Shown piece by piece: positions 53,013 to 61,561 of a stretch of 64,000 nt of DNA. The first letter of the stretch is position 1. Each line of letters starts with the position of its first letter. The stretch lies in NCBI RefSeq assembly GCF_002744715.1, contig NZ_KZ319370.1:434001-498000 (forward strand), read 5' to 3'. The notes below the pieces were generated by a model that saw only the letters and a program-made list of their open reading frames with translations, made no database searches and was not told the origin of the DNA. Origin of the DNA: Marinobacter profundi. GTDB taxonomy: Bacteria; Pseudomonadota; Gammaproteobacteria; Pseudomonadales; Oleiphilaceae. Position numbers and translations under genes: made by a program.

Positions 53013-54299
53013 CTAGTCCGCAAAGGCGAGGTCCCGCAGGAACAGGGCGATTTGCGGAAAGGCAATGATCAGCGCTGCCGCCAGGATCAGCATGAAGACA
53101 AACGGCGGAGTGCCGCGAATCACTTCCCAGTAAGGCCGCTTGAAAATGGCGATGGCCGTGAAAATGTCGCAGCCGAACGGTGGCGTGGCGGAGCCGATGG
53201 CCACCTGCAGGGTTATCAGCACGCCCACCAGCACCGGATCGAGCCCGGTGGCCTGGATCGCCGGCGCAAAAATGGGGGTGAGCACCAGGATCACCACAAT
53301 CGGATCGACGAACATGCAGGCAATGAAGAAGGCGACACAGATGGCCACCAGTACGCCAACCGGGCCGGCCTCGTTGACACCGACGGACTCGAGAATGGCC
53401 TGGGGAATCTGGGCAAAGGAGATGATCCAGGAGAAGCCGTTACCCACCGCCACCAGGATGAAGACCACAGCGGTAATCAGGCCGGTGGACTTGGCAATCT
53501 TGTAGATATCGCCCAGCTTCAGCGAGCGGAAGACGATGAACTCCAGCAGGAAGGCGTAAAGCACGCACACCGCCGCGGCTTCGGTCGGGCTGAAGATGCC
53601 GCCGTAGATCCCGCCCACAATGATGACCGGGAAAAACAACGGCCACAGGGCATCCCTTACCGAGCGGCCACGCTCACTCCAGCTGGCCTTGGGCTCGGTG
53701 GGAACCTTGTTCTTGAAGGCGTAGAACAGGCAGTACATGGAGAACATCACCAGGATCAGCAGGCCGGGGCCGATGCCGGCGATAAACAGCTCGGCGATGG
53801 AGGTCTCGGAGATGACGCCGTAGATAATCATGCCGATGCTGGGGGGGATCAGGAAGGCAATGTCGCTGGCGTTGATGATCAGTGCCAGGGTAAACGAGTC
53901 GGAATAACCCGCTTTGAGCATCTTCGGGCGCAGCGGGGAGCCCACCGCGACCACCGTGGCCTGGGTGGAACCGGAGACCGCACCGAACAGGGTGCAGGAG
54001 GTGGCGGTGCTGATGGCGAGGCCGCCTTTGATATGGCCGATAAACGCCATCACCATGTTGATCAGGCGGTCGGCGGACTGACCGCGGGTCATGATGTCCG
54101 CGGCCAGGATGAACATGGGTACCGCAATCAACGACGCCGGCCGGATGCCACCCATCATCTGTTGCACGAAGGTGCCCATCTGGCCGAAGCCGTCGAACAT
54201 CATTACGAAGCCGACCACCGCGGCGGTGATCAGCGGAATCATCATCGGAAAGCCGAGCAGCAGCAGCCCGATCATGATCAGCATCAAGGTCATTGCCAT
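53013..54299 (-). CDS. teaC: TRAP transporter large permease, TeaC-like
   Basis: A 428-residue DctM-family protein with about 12 helices. Family marks include GFPMMIPLITAAVVGFVMMFDG, SLIAVPMFILAADIMTRGQSADRLINMVMAFIGHIKGGLAISTATSCTLFGAVSGSTQATVVAVG and PFGCDIFTAIAIFKRPYWEVIRGTPPF. It forms the sodium-driven transport unit with the small permease. It follows the small permease by 44 bases and is placed as TeaC because of the TeaA-like binding protein in the same operon. Confidence 0.92.
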   Translation of the reverse strand: MAMTLMLIMIGLLLLGFPMMIPLITAAVVGFVMMFDGFGQMGTFVQQMMGGIRPASLIAVPMFILAADIMTRGQSADRLINMVMAFIGHIKGGLAISTATSCTLFGAVSGSTQATVVAVGSPLRPKMLKAGYSDSFTLALIINASDIAFLIPPSIGMIIYGVISETSIAELFIAGIGPGLLILVMFSMYCLFYAFKNKVPTEPKASWSERGRSVRDALWPLFFPVIIVGGIYGGIFSPTEAAAVCVLYAFLLEFIVFRSLKLGDIYKIAKSTGLITAVVFILVAVGNGFSWIISFAQIPQAILESVGVNEAGPVGVLVAICVAFFIACMFVDPIVVILVLTPIFAPAIQATGLDPVLVGVLITLQVAIGSATPPFGCDIFTAIAIFKRPYWEVIRGTPPFVFMLILAAALIIAFPQIALFLRDLAFAD

Positions 54300-54343
54300 G
54301 TTGTTTCTTCCTTATCCCTTATCCGGCCATGGCCGGTTGCTGT

Positions 54344-54937
54344 TCAGACTTCCGATTCGGTGTCCGCGTAACCGTCAACCACACCGGTGGACAGGTACAC
54401 GTCGCGGCTGGTGAAGTTCTTGATGGCGGTGAGCAAGTACTGGATGCCGGTAATGGCAAAGCCGACGGGCACCCAGACGTAAATTGTCCAGATCGGGAAC
54501 CCCAGGGCAGGCAGTATCCTGCCGCGGCTCTGCAAAGTGTCCACATAACCGTAGGAGTGGTAGCAGAGGAAAAACATCACCAGCGAGGTGAACAGGGCAA
54601 TGACAATCATCAGTGCCTTGCGCCCGCCAACCGGGAGCAGGTCGTAGATGGCAGACATGCGGATGTGGCGACCATGGCGCGCGGCGTAACCGATGCCGGC
54701 AAAGGTAATCAGAATGATCAGAATCCGGTTGATCTCGCCCGAAAAAAACAGGCCCTCGCCGAAGACAAAGCGGGCGATGACATTAACGCAGGTGTTGACC
54801 GCCATCAGGATGACGCCAAGGGCGAGCATCACCGCCTCGATCCTGGCTATCCACTCGTCAATCGTGCCAAGGAAGCCGGGCAGGCCAGATTCGTAGGATC
54901 CGGTATCGTCTTCGATCTCCGGGGAATTCTCGGACAT
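54344..54937 (-). CDS. teaB: TRAP transporter small permease, TeaB-like
   Basis: A 197-residue DctQ protein with four transmembrane helices (about 28-50, 62-82, 105-125 and 140-165) and the typical [36 protein letters not shown] segment. It links the binding protein to the large permease. It begins 110 bases after the binding-protein gene; that gap holds a strong hairpin. Confidence 0.9.
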   Translation of the reverse strand: MSENSPEIEDDTGSYESGLPGFLGTIDEWIARIEAVMLALGVILMAVNTCVNVIARFVFGEGLFFSGEINRILIILITFAGIGYAARHGRHIRMSAIYDLLPVGGRKALMIVIALFTSLVMFFLCYHSYGYVDTLQSRGRILPALGFPIWTIYVWVPVGFAITGIQYLLTAIKNFTSRDVYLSTGVVDGYADTESEV

Positions 54938-55003
54938 GGATTCTGCTCCAGAACATGTCGCTCCCGGCCGGTTACAAGCCCCGGCGGGGCGGGGTTAACC
55001 GTG

Positions 55004-55031
55004 GGACCAACCGGCCTGCGCCGGTCGGTCC
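55004..55031 (-). other. Hairpin between teaA and teaB
   Basis: GGACCAACCGGC and GCCGGTCGGTCC pair at 11 of 12 positions around a 4-base loop. It should reduce read-through or protect the upstream mRNA end, favouring excess binding protein, as in many binding-protein operons. Confidence 0.6.
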
Positions 55032-55046
55032 TGGTACGGTGTGTTT

Positions 55047-56075
55047 TCAGTTATTCTGAACGGCTTCGAGGTCGGTCTTGAACTGGTTCAGCAGTTCCTC
55101 GCCGCGCTTGCCGGTCATCTCAATGAACTTCTTCTCCACCTGTGGCGCGCGGGCGCGGAAGGTCTCGATCTGTTCTTCGTTCAGCCGGGTCACGGTGACC
55201 TTGTCGCTGGCTTTCTGGATCTTGGCGAGGGCTTCGTCGGCCAGGCCATCGATGTGCTCGAGGATTTCCGTGTAGGCGAAGTCCGCCGCGTCCTGCACCA
55301 GCTTCTTGTCGCCGTCAGACAGGCCGTCGTAGAAGTTCTGGTTGGCCATCATGGCGGTGGTGAACCAGCCGTGGCCGGTGAAAATCAGGTTCGGGGACAC
55401 CTCGTAGAGGCCGCCGGACTCGATCCAGAAAATGGGGTTTTCCTGACCCTGGATCATGTTGGTCTGCAGCGCTCCGTAAACCTCGCCCCAGGGCAGCGGT
55501 GTCGGGGTTGCACCGAAGGCGTCGTAGGTTTCTGACAGCAACGGGTTGGTCATGACCCGGATCTTCTTGTTACTGAACTCTTCCGGAGAGGTGGCCGGCT
55601 CATCCAGGGTGACGACCATCTCGCCCTCGGGATACATTTTCAGCAGCTCCAGACCGTGCTCGGCGTACATCTTCGGGAACATCTCGTTGATGGCCTTGCT
55701 CTCGTTGAAGAACTCGACCACGGTGTCCATGTCGGTGGGCAGCAGGTAGGGGATAAAGAAAATCTGCGCTTCCGGAATCAGGGCGCCGGTGAAACCCGGG
55801 GACTGGTTAACAAAGTTGAGAATGCCCGCCTGGGTCTGCTCCATGATGTCGTCGGACTCACCCAGCTCGCCGAAGCGATAAACCTGTAGGGTGTGATCGG
55901 AATTTTCCTCGATGTATTCCTTGAACTTGTAGGCGAAAACGTCCTGCACGTCACCTTCGTATTCTTCATGGGCATAACGCCAGTTCGCGGCGTTTACGGC
56001 GTTGGCTGCAGTCATGGCCGCGAAAGCGACTGCCGAAATACCGGCGAGTTTCTTCAGTTTGCTTATGCTGTTCAT
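55047..56075 (-). CDS. teaA: TRAP substrate-binding protein for ectoine/hydroxyectoine, TeaA-like
   Basis: A 342-residue periplasmic protein. After the signal peptide (cleavage near NAVNA) the mature sequence NWRYAHEEYEGDVQDVF and YRFGELGESDDIMEQTQ matches TeaA of Halomonas elongata as I remember it almost position for position, along with FVNQSPGFTGALIPEAQIFFIPYLLPTDMDTVVEFF and PTPLPWGEVYGALQ. It captures ectoine or 5-hydroxyectoine for import by TeaBC, and therefore fits a marine or halophilic host. It is the first gene of teaABCD. Confidence 0.92.
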   Translation of the reverse strand: MNSISKLKKLAGISAVAFAAMTAANAVNAANWRYAHEEYEGDVQDVFAYKFKEYIEENSDHTLQVYRFGELGESDDIMEQTQAGILNFVNQSPGFTGALIPEAQIFFIPYLLPTDMDTVVEFFNESKAINEMFPKMYAEHGLELLKMYPEGEMVVTLDEPATSPEEFSNKKIRVMTNPLLSETYDAFGATPTPLPWGEVYGALQTNMIQGQENPIFWIESGGLYEVSPNLIFTGHGWFTTAMMANQNFYDGLSDGDKKLVQDAADFAYTEILEHIDGLADEALAKIQKASDKVTVTRLNEEQIETFRARAPQVEKKFIEMTGKRGEELLNQFKTDLEAVQNN

Positions 56076-56246
56076 GTGCTTGTCTCCGCTCGTTTTTTCG
56101 TTATGAAAATACTTCCATCTCTAAAGGTTGGCAAAACTATGAACATTTCGCAAGGAAACGGCGGAATTGAGGGTGGTCAAAAAGTGACCAATCGAGGGCG
56201 TTCAGGAGGTGTCGGGACGTGCGGTTGTCGGGTAAAACAGGGCCGC

Positions 56247-56265
56247 GGGGTGCGTCGGGCACCCC
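56247..56265 (-). terminator. Possible terminator after paaX
   Basis: GGGGTGC, loop GTCGG and GCACCCC make a perfect 7-bp stem about 22 bases after the paaX stop. On the minus strand TTTT follows nine bases later, so it is a weak intrinsic-terminator candidate. Confidence 0.45.
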
Positions 56266-56286
56266 GGGCAGGAAAAGGCTTTACGG

Positions 56287-57264
56287 TCAGGGCAGTGCGG
56301 GTTCCGGGTGCCGGTCGGGAGCTGTGTCCTGGCCCGGGCCGCCTTTGAGGCCGCCGAACCGCTTGTAGAATTTCTCATTGGGGCCAGGCAGGGGGCCGGA
56401 CGCATTTTCCAGGTTGGCATCCAGCCAGTGCTCGGCGCGCTGGTAAATCTGGCGGTAGAGATTGCGGCACAGCTGCTTGGCGCTGCGGCCTTCCCAGTCA
56501 CCGGGTAACAGTTCATCGGGCAGCAACGGGTCCCGCAGCAGGATTTTGCGGTATTCGTGGATCAGCAGGATGCGCAGGGTCAGGCACTCTTCCGGGGTCA
56601 GGGTGTCCTCGTTCTGCAGTTCCCGCCAGATTGGCCGGAACTGGCTCAGGAAGCGGCGATAGCGTCCGCCCAGTTCGTCCAGGTTCCAGCTTTCCCGTAC
56701 CTGCAGACGCAGCGCCTTGGGGCTCTTCTGGGTCATGGGGACGGTCTGCATCACGATGGTGTCTTCCAGCGCGCCCCACTCCTGCAGCAAGGGCAACAGT
56801 TCGTTGCGGGTGAAACGGGGGTGTTCCATCACGCCCGGTGCCATGCTGCCGAAACTCAGCCACTTCAGTTCCTCACGAACCTTCTGCTTGAGTTCCGGTG
56901 ACAGCTGGTTGAGGAATACCAGGCACCAGCTGCCGCTCCACTCGGTGGTGGACAGGCTGTAGACGTGCTGGAAAGCCTGCTCGAAGCGGCGTAATCCCGG
57001 GCCGGTCAGGCTGTAGTAGCTGCAGCGCCCCACCTTTTCCGTTTGCAGCCAGGACTCCTGGACCAGCCGGTACACCGAGGTGCGTACCAGCCGCTGGCTG
57101 ATGCCCATGGGCTCGACCAGTTTCATCAGGCTGCCCAGCCATACGTTGCCGCCGCGGGGCACGATGGCATCGCCGTAGATGGTGATGATGAGAGACCCGG
57201 CGCGCAACGGCCGTTTCTTCTGGAAATTGGTGACGAGCAGCTCAAGCTGGCTTTTTGCGGACAT
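56287..57264 (-). CDS. paaX: PaaX-family repressor of phenylacetate genes
   Basis: A 325-residue regulator. The N-terminal winged helix (SLIITIYGDAIVPRGGNVWLGSLMKLVEPMGISQRLVRTSVYRLVQESWL), a central domain and the conserved C-terminal RDPLLPDELLPGDWEGRSAKQLCRNLYRQIY all fit PaaX. In E. coli and Pseudomonas it represses phenylacetate catabolic genes and releases DNA on binding phenylacetyl-CoA. Here it faces a Liv-type importer across 402 bases, with paaZ beyond it, so this importer is likely part of its regulon. The ~35 residue tail is longer than usual. Confidence 0.92.
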   Translation of the reverse strand: MSAKSQLELLVTNFQKKRPLRAGSLIITIYGDAIVPRGGNVWLGSLMKLVEPMGISQRLVRTSVYRLVQESWLQTEKVGRCSYYSLTGPGLRRFEQAFQHVYSLSTTEWSGSWCLVFLNQLSPELKQKVREELKWLSFGSMAPGVMEHPRFTRNELLPLLQEWGALEDTIVMQTVPMTQKSPKALRLQVRESWNLDELGGRYRRFLSQFRPIWRELQNEDTLTPEECLTLRILLIHEYRKILLRDPLLPDELLPGDWEGRSAKQLCRNLYRQIYQRAEHWLDANLENASGPLPGPNEKFYKRFGGLKGGPGQDTAPDRHPEPALP

Positions 57265-57666
57265 ACGTCAGGTGCCGATTGTGAAAAATCAAGGGAACGA
57301 ATTGAACCGTATTATGCGGTTCCTGTGTGTCACGTAAAGCATTGTGTGTCATATCGCTCAACTGGCGCGTTGGACTAAGGTCGGCTTTACTCTAGAGACC
57401 TGTCAGGAAGTCATCTAAACCGGTTGACAGGCTCGTTATGATACAATAACGTCCTTTGATATTCGTCAACGGTATCGAATTATATTGTAGGCGAACGATT
57501 AGGATGTGGATATTCACGGATGGCATCACCAAAAACAAAGCCGACAACGGGCGGAAGCACGATTCACATGACACAGAAGTCAGGAGCAGGCTTTCGATCG
57601 CTGTTTTACTTCTGAGAAATGGTTGAGGGTATCTCAGGCCCCACACAATTCGGGAGAATAAAAACA
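57265..57666. promoter_or_regulatory. 402-base divergent control region between paaX and livK
   Basis: No gene is evident here. It contains an inverted repeat GAACCG/CGGTTC (57304-57322), two direct TGTGTGTCA copies starting 19 bases apart (57324 and 57343), and a separated TACAATA/TATTGTA pair (57442-57448 and 57483-57489). A promoter candidate for livK is TTGACA (57424-57429), 17 bases, TAACGT. The AT content is higher than around it. PaaX is the likely binding protein, but I cannot say which element it uses. Confidence 0.45.
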
Positions 57667-58821
57667 ATGCTTAAGACAATGTTGCGTCGCGCGGGAAAGT
57701 TTGCAGCAATCGCTGCCGCCGGTCTGGTTATGAGCGCCCAGGCTGCCGAACCGATCAAGATCGGGTCTTTCCTGTCAGTTACCGGGCCGGCCTCCTTTCT
57801 GGGAGATCCGGAACTGAAAACCCTCGAAATGTATGTCGAGAAAATCAACGAAAGTGGTGGTGTGCTGGGGCGACCCCTGGAACTGATCCACTATGACGAT
57901 GTGGGCAATGCCTCGTCTGCCCGTAACTTTGCCAGCCGTCTGATCCGCTCTGACCGGGTCGATATCATTGTCGGTGGCAGCACCACCGGTGCCACCATGG
58001 CCGCTGTGCCTCTGGTGGAACAGGCAAAGATTCCCTTCATCTCCCTCGCTGGCGCGGTGGTGATTACCACTCCGGTCAAAGAGTGGGTGTTCAAGACTCC
58101 GCAATCCGATCGTATGGCCGCAGAGCGCATCCTGTCTGACATGAAGGAGCGCGGTATCACCAAGATCGGGCTGATCTCCGGTACCGACGGCTTTGGTGCT
58201 TCCGGCCGTACCCAGACCCTCGAAGTGGCCAAGGAGCTGGGTGTCGAGATTCTCGCGGATGTGACCTACAGCGGTTCCGATACCGACATGACTGCCCAGC
58301 TGACCAACATCCGTAACACCCAGGGTGTCGAGGGTGTGCTGAACTTTGGTTTCGGCCAGGGCCCGGCCATTGTGACCCGTAACTATGCCCAGCTGGGTAT
58401 CAAGCTGCCATTCTACCAGTCCCATGGCGTGGCTTCCGACGGCTTCCTTGACCTTGCCGGGGCTTCTGCTGAAGGCTTGCGCCTGCCGGCGTCGCCGCTG
58501 CTGGTGCCGGACTCCCTGCCGGAAGACGATCCCCAGAAGGAAGTGGTGCAGAGCTACAAGGCCGAGTATGAGGCGCGCTGGAACGCCAAGGTGTCCACTT
58601 TCGGTGCCTATGCCTACGACGGCCTGATGCTGGCGGTGAAGGCCATTGAAGCGGCCGGCAGTACCGAGCCTGAAGCTGTTCGCAAGGCGCTGGAAAATAT
58701 CCAGGGCCACGTGGGTGTTACCGGCGAGTTCAACATGTCTCCGGAAGACCACAACGGCCTCAAGGCAGATTCCTTCCGCATTCTGGAAGTCCAGAATGGC
58801 GCATGGAAACTGATTAACTGA
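57667..58821 (+). CDS. livK: Liv-type ABC transporter substrate-binding protein
   Basis: A periplasmic protein of about 384 residues. From ATG 57667 there is a good signal peptide (RRAGKFAAIAAAGLVMSAQAAEP). The mature start IKIGSFLSVTGPASFLGDPELKTLEMYVEKINESGGVLGRPLELI is the type I periplasmic fold. ASARNFASRLIRSDRVDIIVGGSTTGATMA and FISLAG are ligand-lobe segments. It resembles the aromatic-acid/branched-chain amino-acid group and, given paaX and paaZ beside it, may bind phenylacetate or a related aromatic; that is inference. Confidence 0.88.
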   Translation: MLKTMLRRAGKFAAIAAAGLVMSAQAAEPIKIGSFLSVTGPASFLGDPELKTLEMYVEKINESGGVLGRPLELIHYDDVGNASSARNFASRLIRSDRVDIIVGGSTTGATMAAVPLVEQAKIPFISLAGAVVITTPVKEWVFKTPQSDRMAAERILSDMKERGITKIGLISGTDGFGASGRTQTLEVAKELGVEILADVTYSGSDTDMTAQLTNIRNTQGVEGVLNFGFGQGPAIVTRNYAQLGIKLPFYQSHGVASDGFLDLAGASAEGLRLPASPLLVPDSLPEDDPQKEVVQSYKAEYEARWNAKVSTFGAYAYDGLMLAVKAIEAAGSTEPEAVRKALENIQGHVGVTGEFNMSPEDHNGLKADSFRILEVQNGAWKLIN

Positions 58822-58843
58822 TCCCTTCAAACAGCAGTCCCAC

Positions 58844-58883
58844 GGCTGACGGTTGAGCCCCGCGTAGGGGCTGGCCGTCGGCC
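58844..58883 (+). other. Strong hairpin between livK and livH
   Basis: GGCTGACGG pairs with CCGTCGGCC and inside it AGCCCC pairs with GGGGCT, about 15 pairs in all. It lies between the binding-protein and permease genes and has no T run, so it probably stabilises the livK message or attenuates the rest. Confidence 0.65.
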
Positions 58884-58906
58884 GGTGTCCGACCGGAACC
58901 ACGGCT

Positions 58907-59782
58907 ATGTTCTCAGAATTCTTACAGTATCTTTTTACCGGGATCACTATCGGCGCCACCTACGCGCTGATAGCCCTGGGGTTCACCCTCATCTATAACG
59001 CCAGTCACGTCATCAACTTCGCCCAGGGCGAATTCCTGATGATCGGTGGCATGGCGACGGTTTCACTGATGGCAATGGGAGTGCCGATGCTGCTTGCGAT
59101 CATCCTTGCTGTGGTCCTGGCCGGCGTCCTCGGTATCCTGTTGCAGCGATTCGCCATTGCCCCTGCCAAGCAGGCCGACGTGGTTACCCTGATCATCATT
59201 ACCATTGGTGCCTCGATCTTTATCCGCGGCCTGGCGCAGCTGGTCTGGGGTAAGGAATACCACGTCATGCCGAATTTCAGCAGCGACGAACCGATTCGCA
59301 TCTTCGGCGCGGTACTCAACAGCCAGAGCCTGTGGGTGCTGGGTATCGGGGCCATCCTGGTGGTTGGCCTGGTGCTGTTCTTTACCAGGACGCTGATCGG
59401 CAAGGCGATCCTGGCCACCTCGATGAACAAGGAGGCGGCACGCCTGGTAGGTATCCGCACCCAGCTGGTGCTGATGCTGGCGTTCATGGTGTCGGCACTG
59501 CTGGGTTCGGTGGCCGGCGTTGTGGTGGCACCGATTACCTTCACCTCCTATGACATCGGCATCATGCTGGGCCTGAAAGGCTTTGTTGCCGCCGCCATTG
59601 GTGGTCTCGGCAGCGGTGTCGGCGCGGTAGTTGGCGGGTTGTTGCTGGGCGTGGTCGAGGCCATGGCCGCCGGCTACATCTCGTCGGATTACAAAGACGC
59701 TGTCGCATTTTCGATGATTCTGGTGGTGCTGTTCTTCATGCCCCGTGGATTGTTTGGCGCCAAGGTCGTGGAGAGGGTCTGA
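58907..59782 (+). CDS. livH: Liv-type ABC permease LivH
   Basis: A 291-residue permease with eight or so helices. The LivH start is FLQYLFTGITIGATYALIALGFTLIYNASHVINFAQGEFLMIGG; the conserved loop GLKGFVAAAIGGLGSGVGAVVGGLLLGVVEAM is near the C terminus. It is coupled to livM (stop and start overlap at TGATGG). It forms the membrane channel of the importer with LivM. Confidence 0.92.
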   Translation: MFSEFLQYLFTGITIGATYALIALGFTLIYNASHVINFAQGEFLMIGGMATVSLMAMGVPMLLAIILAVVLAGVLGILLQRFAIAPAKQADVVTLIIITIGASIFIRGLAQLVWGKEYHVMPNFSSDEPIRIFGAVLNSQSLWVLGIGAILVVGLVLFFTRTLIGKAILATSMNKEAARLVGIRTQLVLMLAFMVSALLGSVAGVVVAPITFTSYDIGIMLGLKGFVAAAIGGLGSGVGAVVGGLLLGVVEAMAAGYISSDYKDAVAFSMILVVLFFMPRGLFGAKVVERV

Positions 59783-60789
59783 TGGTTAACCGTTTTATGC
59801 AGTCCCGCCTGCGGGACCTGGTCTTTCTCGCGATTATCCTGTTCGCCCTGCCGGCGTTCCTGAGTAATCCATTCCACTATGACCTGGCCACACAGATGGC
59901 CATCATCGCCGCCACGGTGGTCGGCCTGAACCTGCTGGTCGGCTTTGCCGGCCAGATCAGCCTCGGTCACGCCGGCTTCTTTGGCCTGGGGGCCTATTTC
60001 AGCGGCATCATGACCGGCAGCTATGGCTGGTCGTCGATTCCCGCCCTGCTGGTGGGCGCGGTGCTGGTGGGTATCATTGCCTGGATTGTCGGCCGTCCTA
60101 TTCTGCGGCTGAAAGGTCACTACCTGTCGATGGCGACCCTGGCGGTGGGCTTCATCATTGCCATCATCATCAACAATGAAACCTGGCTGACCGGCGGCCC
60201 CGATGGTATGCCGGTGCCCTCGCTGGACATCTTCGGCTGGGAACTGAGCCCTTTCGGCAGCTATTCGCTGTTCGGCATGGAGCTCGATGGCAACCAGGCC
60301 TGGTACCTGTTTGCGGCCCTGGTGTTGCTGGTGGCGGTGTGGTTTGCCCAGAACCTGATTGATTCGCCCATTGGCCGCGCCCTGCGTTCGGTCCACGGCT
60401 CCGAAGTTGCGGCCCGGGTGGTGGGCGTGAACACTGCCAGCTACAAGAGCCTGGTGTTTGTCATCTCTGCCATCTACGCCAGCCTGATGGGCGGACTGTA
60501 CGCCCACTTCCAGGGCTTCATCACGCCGGCGGTGGCGGCTTTCGATTTCTCCATTGTACTGATCACCATGGTGGTGCTGGGCGGTATGGGCTCAACTATG
60601 GGCGTTATCCTCGGCGCCGTGGTGCTCAAGCTGTTGCCCCAGGTGCTGGCGGACTTCCAGGAGCTGGAAACCGTGATGTTCGGTCTGATCCTGATGCTGA
60701 CCATGATCTTCATGCCCAAAGGCCTGCTGCCAACCATCCAGATGGCGGTCAGCAAGCGGATGAAGAAAAAGGCAGGAGGTCAGGCATGA
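59782..60789 (+). CDS. livM: Liv-type ABC permease LivM
   Basis: A 335-residue permease with the LivM marks GLNLLVGFAGQISLGHAGFFGLGAYFSG and SLMGGLYAHFQGFITPAVAAFDFSIVLITMVVLGGMGSTMGVILGA. About nine helices. It overlaps livH by one base and livG by four. It is part of the PaaX-facing transport operon. Confidence 0.92.
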   Translation: MVNRFMQSRLRDLVFLAIILFALPAFLSNPFHYDLATQMAIIAATVVGLNLLVGFAGQISLGHAGFFGLGAYFSGIMTGSYGWSSIPALLVGAVLVGIIAWIVGRPILRLKGHYLSMATLAVGFIIAIIINNETWLTGGPDGMPVPSLDIFGWELSPFGSYSLFGMELDGNQAWYLFAALVLLVAVWFAQNLIDSPIGRALRSVHGSEVAARVVGVNTASYKSLVFVISAIYASLMGGLYAHFQGFITPAVAAFDFSIVLITMVVLGGMGSTMGVILGAVVLKLLPQVLADFQELETVMFGLILMLTMIFMPKGLLPTIQMAVSKRMKKKAGGQA

Positions 60790-61544
60790 GCGCATTGATA
60801 GAAGTAAAGGGCCTCGACAAGGCCTTCGGTGGTGTCCACGCGGTGGAAGGGGTGAGCTTTGCGGTGGAAGCCGGCCAGGTCTATTCGGTGATCGGCCCCA
60901 ACGGTGCCGGCAAAACCACACTGTTCAACCTGATTTCCGGTATTTACACCCCGACCAAGGGTGAAATCCGCCTCAACGGTGAGAGCACCGCCAAACTGGA
61001 GCCGAACCAGCTGGCTGAGCGCGGCATGTGCCGCACCTTCCAGCAGATGCAGATCTGCATGAACATGACGGCCATCGAGAACGTGATGCTGGGCCGCCAC
61101 CTCAAGCTCAAGAGTAACCTGTTCAGTACCCTGTTCCGGTTGCCTGCGTTGCTGCGGGATGAACAGTCCTGCCGCCAGCGTGCGGCGGAGCTGATGGAGT
61201 TTGTCGGATGTGGCGAATACCTCGACACCGAAGCCTCCGCAATGTCATACGGTGCCCTCAAGCGGCTGGAAATCGCCCGTGCCCTGGCGGCGGAGCCCAA
61301 GGTAATCCTGCTGGACGAGCCAGCAGCCGGCCTTAACGGCACCGAAACCGCTGCGCTGGAAGAGCTGATCCGCAAGATCGCCGATCAGGGCACTACGGTG
61401 ATGCTGGTGGAGCACGACATGAAACTGGTGATGGGGATTTCCGATCGCCTGCTGGTGCTCAACTACGGCCGCGTGCTGGCGGAAGGCATCCCTGAGGAAA
61501 TCCGGAACAACCCGGATGTGATTGCTGCCTATCTGGGCGGCTGA
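60786..61544 (+). CDS. livG: Liv-type ABC ATPase LivG
   Basis: A 252-residue ATPase. Walker A is GPNGAGKTTLFN, the LivG insert MCRTFQQMQICMNMTAIENVMLG follows, the signature is MSYGALKRLEIARAL (the SGG is replaced by SYG, as in many LivG proteins) and Walker B is VILLDEPAAGLNG. It pairs with the next ATPase. The 17-base gap to the next gene includes GAGGAG. Confidence 0.92.
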   Translation: MSALIEVKGLDKAFGGVHAVEGVSFAVEAGQVYSVIGPNGAGKTTLFNLISGIYTPTKGEIRLNGESTAKLEPNQLAERGMCRTFQQMQICMNMTAIENVMLGRHLKLKSNLFSTLFRLPALLRDEQSCRQRAAELMEFVGCGEYLDTEASAMSYGALKRLEIARALAAEPKVILLDEPAAGLNGTETAALEELIRKIADQGTTVMLVEHDMKLVMGISDRLLVLNYGRVLAEGIPEEIRNNPDVIAAYLGG

Positions 61545-61561
61545 GCGAGGAGACATTTCAC

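Noticed and set aside
57619..57666. Earlier start of the Liv-type binding protein
   Set aside because: The extra 16 residues would precede and disrupt a normal signal peptide that begins at 57667.
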